Assembly (NCBI RefSeq): GCF_902459465.1
Contig: NW_022985742.1
Location: 1-64,000 of the forward strand
DNA: 64,000 nucleotides
Origin: Asterias rubens
Taxonomy: Eukaryota; Echinodermata; Asteroidea; Forcipulatida; Asteriidae
Reading direction: 5' to 3'
Positions 59,415 through 64,000 of the stretch are shown one piece after another (the stretch's first letter is position 1; each line of letters opens with the position of its first letter). The notes below the pieces were generated by a model. It was not told the DNA's origin, did not search any database, and saw only the letters and a program-made list of their open reading frames with translations. The position numbers and the translations under genes are program-made.

Positions 59415-60808
59415 ACGATTTTAATCTGTCGTTAAAGTTGAATTTGTTTATTTGTAAATGCTGCAGGGACAGTTTTCTTTAGGAAAACGAAACAAACACA
59501 TTCTGACACGGATTTGGTAGAAAGGCGATAAATATGTAAATTTATGTAAATAAAATAAGAAAACTAAACCATATATCAGGTATTCCACATTATACGAAGT
59601 TTGGGGTTTGCGAATTCAAAACATGTAAAGCGACTCATATTTTCATATTTTGTTTGAGGATGTCCATCCACAGTCGACAATGTTAACATTGTTTTTGCTC
59701 AGTAAGATTACTCATTGTCGACTGCCTTTAAATAAAATTACAAAAATCTCCGGGTTAAGTTATTGGTGGCGTGCTATAATTGAGTTGGACGCCGTGCACT
59801 TAACATTGACTTATACGCAAATTGCGTAGGAGTGGCCAATGCAGCCCTCCCAATAAAATTGTACATTTAAATTCAGCATTCCATAATATCCCACCTTCAT
59901 GTCATTGTAATGATTATGATCTAATATACGTTTAAGCATTCATTCATACCATTATATATGCAAGTTGAAATATTTCTGTGTACTTAAATTTATATTATTC
60001 CAGATTATATACAAAAACATGTTATTGTTCCTGTGTTTGTAAATAATTTATATGTAAATAACAAATGTTGCTAACAGCTGTGTTTCCTACCTTTGCTTCT
60101 GCTTCTGTTTTGTTTCTTATTGTGCTGAGGATACTATATGTGCCTACAACCTATAGAGAATCTAAGCCCCACAGTTTACTAAAAGGTAAACATGCCATAA
60201 TTTCAACTTATCTCTTCAAGTTCAGATCCTGTAGTTCGGAACCTATACTCTCCAGAGTTTTTTTTTTTTAACAGCGACTCTAACCTTGATTGGTAGACAT
60301 GATTTAACTACATTTGTTTTTTACAAAAAACCTCTGACTATTTGCTGACATTATCTTTAATCTGCTGCAAGTATAATCTGGGTTATAAATATAAAGTGAA
60401 ATGACTAAATCTGCTTCGGGTGATTTCTTTCCTACAGAAGTATTAAAGTGTATGGCTATAAATACACATAATCTGCATACAATATTTTAGTAACCAACCG
60501 TTAACTTTGCACCGGTAGCAGTCGTAAATAACTAAGCTATGAATATTAATTTTGGTTTTGCAGTTCACTCAGTACTTTCCCCGTGTCCTGTGATCATGAG
60601 TGGGAGTCGAACCCACGACCTTTAATAATAACAATAATCCAAATCGTTGTAAGGGTGAAACCAAGATAAATATTCAGTATCCCCGGTGCAAACTTAAACA
60701 AATTGTATAAAATTAAGCCATGGTCGGGAAGTATTGTGGTCGGTCGAGGGTGATACCTATCGTCTCCCCTTGGCGAACGTCGAACCAGGAAGGCGAATTG
60801 AATCTCGT
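59415..60808. other. 3' flank / 3' UTR of gene 3
   Basis: Matches the left copy up to 30939. It contains the T-arm-like GTGGGAGTCGAACCCAC (60600-60616). No separate gene. Confidence 0.5.
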
Positions 60809-60957
60809 TTAGATGGACGTGTCTCCCATGCCGTCTGCCGTGTTAGAGCGTGGTTTTACGGGGGAGAGCTGACTGCCGTGGCGGCCGGAACTACGGTCGG
60901 ATTGTGCTCCGGACCGGGCGGCGGACCTAGCTAGACGTCCTCTCAGTGACTCCGCGG
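60809..60957 (-). CDS. gene 3 exon: cytoplasmic tail and stop
   Basis: 149 bases, acceptor TTGATTGCAG, TAA at 60809-60811. Encodes ESLRGRLARSAARSGAQSD and ends GMGDTSI. Confidence 0.88.
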
Positions 60958-63719
60958 CTGCAATCAACAAACAAAGGAAACACTTTTTAAAGGGAAGGTA
61001 CAGTACGTTTGGTAGTTACTCAAAACAAATATTATCTTAAAAAAACAACCGGTGACGAGCATTGGAAAGCTGTTAATAGTATAAAACATTAAGGGGAAAC
61101 GACTCCCTCTGAAGTAACACAGTTTTTTGAGAATGGGGTAATTTCTCACTTATTCTTATCTGAAAGCACGCAAACTCGTCCAATAAGGGTGTTTTTTCTT
61201 TCATCATTTTCTCGCAACTTCAATGACCGATTGAGCCCAAATTTTTACAGGCTTGTTATTTAATGGTTATGATGGGATACACAAAGTGAGAACACTGGTC
61301 TTTGACAATTACCAATAGTGTACGTCGCCTTTAAAAGCACTGCCTATTTGATCTTATTTTCTCATTTAGGTTCATTAAAGAATACATTGCAACTAAACGA
61401 CCGAATTGAGTGATTTATATTATTTCTTAAGCGCCCTTCGAAGCATTTACGTAAACAGCTTGATATAATGTGGAGCTAACATTGTGACGCACTTTGGGCA
61501 ATTTATAGACTTGACTCATAGTTCAAATCCCGTGCAATCTCAGAAAACTATTGGTTCACGCGGGACCACAATAGCTACATTTTGACAGCGGCGGGTATGC
61601 TCAGGGACCTTCCGCACGAGAACGGGACTTGAATCAAGTCTAGGCGAATTATGGCACAAGCGTTTTTGTTTTAGGCAGTAACAACAAATCGTGGTACATG
61701 TACTTTTCGAATGATTGGCACCCTTCCTCTCCCAAATACATAACGACAGTATCCTTAAAAAACTAAGTAAAAGTGCCAACCCAATAGAAGTGGCGCTTGG
61801 CCATAGGCATTTAAAACATACATTTTGTTTGTTTTACTTTTTTTAGAAGTTTACTTTTAAATTTTAGTTTTTCACTCACCCGACATCATTCTGTCTGTGC
61901 CATCACGGAACCTCTCAGACTTCTTTCTACCAATGACTAAAATTACAAGATAAATAAAAACAAAGATGACAAGATGAATGTTACAACAAAATTAGTTGTG
62001 AAACGTTGTAGGGAGGTTAAGCTGCACGTCACGCGAGCAAAAACGTGAACGTGAACGTTAGAAAATTGTGTCTTTTCTAGGTGACGTCACCACCTTTTGC
62101 TTAAATCATGCTCACGTATTGCGTTTGCACGTAAAAAGTACCTCACGTGAAAAAATGGCAACTTCACGTATCACGTTTTTGCTCGCGCAACGTGCAGCTA
62201 ACCTCCATAGTATGGCTCTGATAAAAGCTGTTATATCGGGCCCGAAGTTTCAAAATACTCTGCTCGTCTTCAACAGGAAGTGATCATACTCACCAACAGC
62301 AGCAACGAGAGCACACGCCACGATCATACCAAGTGGGAAGAACCATCCACCAATTGAACTCTTCTCACCGACAAAAAAAGAGGAACAAAATTAACGAATT
62401 AATGAAGGATTTAAAGACATAATATAATAGATGGATATTAATTTCCAGGTCAAATAATTATGTTACATACCCTTTTGGTAGTGCCACCTTCTTTGACTGC
62501 CATGTATGCTTCTGTAACAGAAAAATTGAGAGGTAATACGTTTTAAAACTTTGTTTGACCACTCCCATCTCAACTTTATACAAAGTGGCAAGTTAAAAAC
62601 AAGTTACAGTAAAAAGCTTAAAGACACTGGACACTTTGGTAATTGTCAAAGACTAGTTTTCACAATTGGTGTATCTCAACATATGCATAAAATAACAAAC
62701 CTGTGGAAACTTGAGCTTAATCGGTCGTCGAAGTTAGAGGCATCTATGAAAGGAAAAAACACCCTTGTCGCACCATGGTCACACGAAGTTGTGTGCTTTC
62801 AGATGCTTGATTTCGAGACCTCAAATTCTAAATCTGAGGTCTCGAGATCAAATTCGTGGAAAATTACTTCTTTCTTCAAAACTACGTCACTTCATAGGGA
62901 GCTGTTTCTCACAATGTTTTTTAATGTCGACCTCTCGAGTAATAACCAATAGTGTCCACTGCCTTTAAGTCGCACAAAATGTAGAGTAGTTTAAAAAAAT
63001 AAATAAATACTAACATTACATAAACGTTTTTATAGAGCGCATAACACAACGCAGTTATTTCATGACTCTATGGATGCACTTTAAAAGAACAGAATACAAG
63101 AGGGAGAGAAATGGTGCACTTGTTGGTCCAACTATTATAAAGAAATATTAAACATAATTTAACTGGTGAAATAGGGACTATCCAAAGGGAGATTTACACA
63201 TATTTTATGTGGGGGTGTTGTGGCCGAACGGATAATAAGAACATCGGACTCAAGTTCTGCTGAAGTCATCGGGATGTGGGTTCGAATCACAGTCGTGCCA
63301 CTTGTGCCCTTAAGCAAGACGCAGAATCATTGCTTCTCTCCACACAGGGGTATAACGGGTACCTGTGAGGGCAGAGATGGTTTATTTTGTGAATGATTAG
63401 CTTGGGGCGCGGCAAACTCTCAGCACCAGTTGTATACTCCCCAGGGAGCTGAGATGGTGTAAGGAATCAAATTATTGGCCCGGTGACCAGAGGTTTAATG
63501 ATGTAGAAAACAACTTTCATACGTCCTTCGGGCTGTTATGAAGTGCTATATAAAAATTGATTATTATTATTTATTTACCTTGAAGGGACATTGGCATGAC
63601 GCAAGTATGACGGTCCTCTAGTAATGTGAAACCCGCCACACAGGCGCAAGAATATCCACCTACAGTGTTCATACAGAGATGATCGCAACCATCGGTTTCC
63701 TCCATGCATTCATCAATAT
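60809..63719 (-). CDS. receptor gene 3: 3' end of a third paralogue
   Basis: Five exons are visible: cbEGF 63719-63579, juxtamembrane 62511-62471, transmembrane 62363-62294, tail start 61936-61880, terminal 60957-60809. The first four differ from gene 2 at seven bases in all, every one synonymous. The terminal exon has a 3-base in-frame deletion and three changed residues but keeps the TSI end. The 5' part lies beyond the window. Introns gained three inverted-repeat elements and a SINE. Confidence 0.9.
60988..61337 (-). mobile_element. inverted-repeat element family A in a gene 3 intron
   Basis: Family body with degraded ends (TTTAAAGGGAAGGTACAGTA; GTACGTCGCCTTTAAA). Not in the left copy. 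Confidence 0.7.
61880..61936 (-). CDS. gene 3 exon: start of cytoplasmic tail
   Basis: 57 bases, one synonymous change from 31579-31635. Confidence 0.88.
62012..62206. mobile_element. foldback element with long ACGTGA-rich inverted ends
   Basis: Ends of about 35-40 bases (GGAGGTTAAGCTGCACGT ... GCGAGCAAAAACGTGA) are nearly perfect inverted repeats. 195 bp, CpG-rich, in a gene 3 intron. Absent from the left copy. Confidence 0.8.
62294..62363 (-). CDS. gene 3 exon: transmembrane helix
   Basis: 70 bases, same protein as 31912-31981. Confidence 0.9.
62471..62511 (-). CDS. gene 3 exon: juxtamembrane segment
   Basis: 41 bases, three synonymous changes from 32078-32118. Confidence 0.88.
62620..62969 (+). 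mobile_element. inverted-repeat element family A in a gene 3 intron
   Basis: CTTAAAGACACTGGACACTT to GTGTCCACTGCCTTTAAG. The left copy has a single TTTTAAGTCGC at this point (about 32263), giving the empty TTAA site. Confidence 0.85.
63211..63572 (+). mobile_element. tRNA-derived SINE next to an exon
   Basis: A box TGGCCGAACGG (63221-63231), B box GGTTCGAATC (63279-63288), a body of about 250 bases and an ATT-repeat tail. Only in the right copy. It ends five bases from the splice donor of the gene 3 cbEGF exon. Confidence 0.85.
63579..63719 (-). CDS. gene 3 exon: calcium-binding EGF
   Basis: 141 bases, two synonymous changes from 32516-32656. Donor GTAAATAAAT now partly derives from the SINE tail side. 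Confidence 0.92.
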
Positions 63720-64000
63720 CTGCAGAGTAGTTCAATTTAGATATAAATTTATAGCCATCAAAGGCAGAGTAAATGTTCAAGAAAAGGCAAAAGTGTGATT
63801 AAAAGTCATGTGCTCTCTGAAAGTTTTAGACTGTAATTCATTCCCATCCATTCAATCCAGAAACTGGTAGGAGATCGAGCCTCATGGAGGCAACTGTTGC
63901 ACAGATAACTGCTTAGCTTGAAACAAATCGTCTTGCTCAGGCAACCGCTAAGCGACAGCTGAGAAAGGAGAGGGAACGTGAGAGACATCTCCATGGTGAG
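63720..64000. other. intron of gene 3 running off the window
   Basis: Matches 32657-32943. No exon. Confidence 0.6.

Larger units (their letters stand above)
48650..64000. repeat. segmental duplication, right copy (continues past the window)
   Basis: Aligns with 4117-32943. The last bases of the window still match 32900-32943, so the right boundary is not visible. This copy holds empty sites for both LTR retrotransposons and has its own insertions (a SINE at 63211, small inverted-repeat elements at 59038, 60988, 62012 and 62620, and a hairpin array at 53582). Confidence 0.93.

Noticed and set aside
60734-60934. GC-rich plus-strand frame that looked like a small gene or structural RNA
   Set aside because: It is the antisense of the terminal receptor exon, which explains the GC content and conservation with 30940-31091.
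63221-63300. Functional tRNA-Leu-like gene
   Set aside because: A and B boxes are present, but no cloverleaf closes and a SINE body with a repeat tail follows.

Overview
The window is eukaryotic and reads as an invertebrate deuterostome, most likely an echinoderm. It has intron-rich genes with phase-1 EGF and SRCR exons, very AT-rich introns, many small inverted-repeat elements, and BEL/Pao, Ty3/Gypsy and LINE retroelements. The species cannot be fixed from sequence alone.

The core is a tandem array of paralogous transmembrane receptor genes, all on the minus strand. Gene 2 (53128 down to 30940) can be assembled in full: 23 coding exons join with compatible phases into one frame of 3102 bases (1033 residues). 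The order is signal peptide, EMI domain, five EGF/cbEGF-type exons plus one divergent one, three SRCR domains, seven EGF-type exons, a transmembrane helix and a short basic tail ending in Thr-Ser-Ile. Gene 3 enters from the right edge and only its last five coding exons are visible (63719 to 60809). Gene 1 has its 5' end at 15783, but it is decayed (exon 2 half deleted, a 5-base deletion in exon 3), and homology stops near 4117 after exon 6.

The array arose by segmental duplication: about 4117-32943 aligns with about 48650-64000. Comparing copies gives empty sites for several insertions. A BEL/Pao element (7266-14350, 5-bp target duplication CCCAG, 478-bp LTRs differing at 3 positions) sits in gene 1. 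A Ty3/Gypsy element (16939-25413) lies between genes 2 and 1. It has gag, pol apparently reached by a -1 frameshift at a TTTAAAC heptamer, and then, between pol and the 3' LTR, a zinc-finger plus TatD-nuclease coding region. This is the most unusual feature of the window. A LINE with an intact endonuclease/RT ORF (33648-37980) lies in intron 17 of gene 2.

The left edge is a 2.4-kb simple-repeat satellite followed by a free-standing tyrosine recombinase gene. Spaces between exons are filled by several families of inverted-repeat elements (one TTAA-targeted, one with TGACGTCA in its ends), tRNA-type SINEs, hairpin arrays, and an orphan WD-repeat exon present in both copies. No rRNA, CRISPR array or functional tRNA gene was seen.
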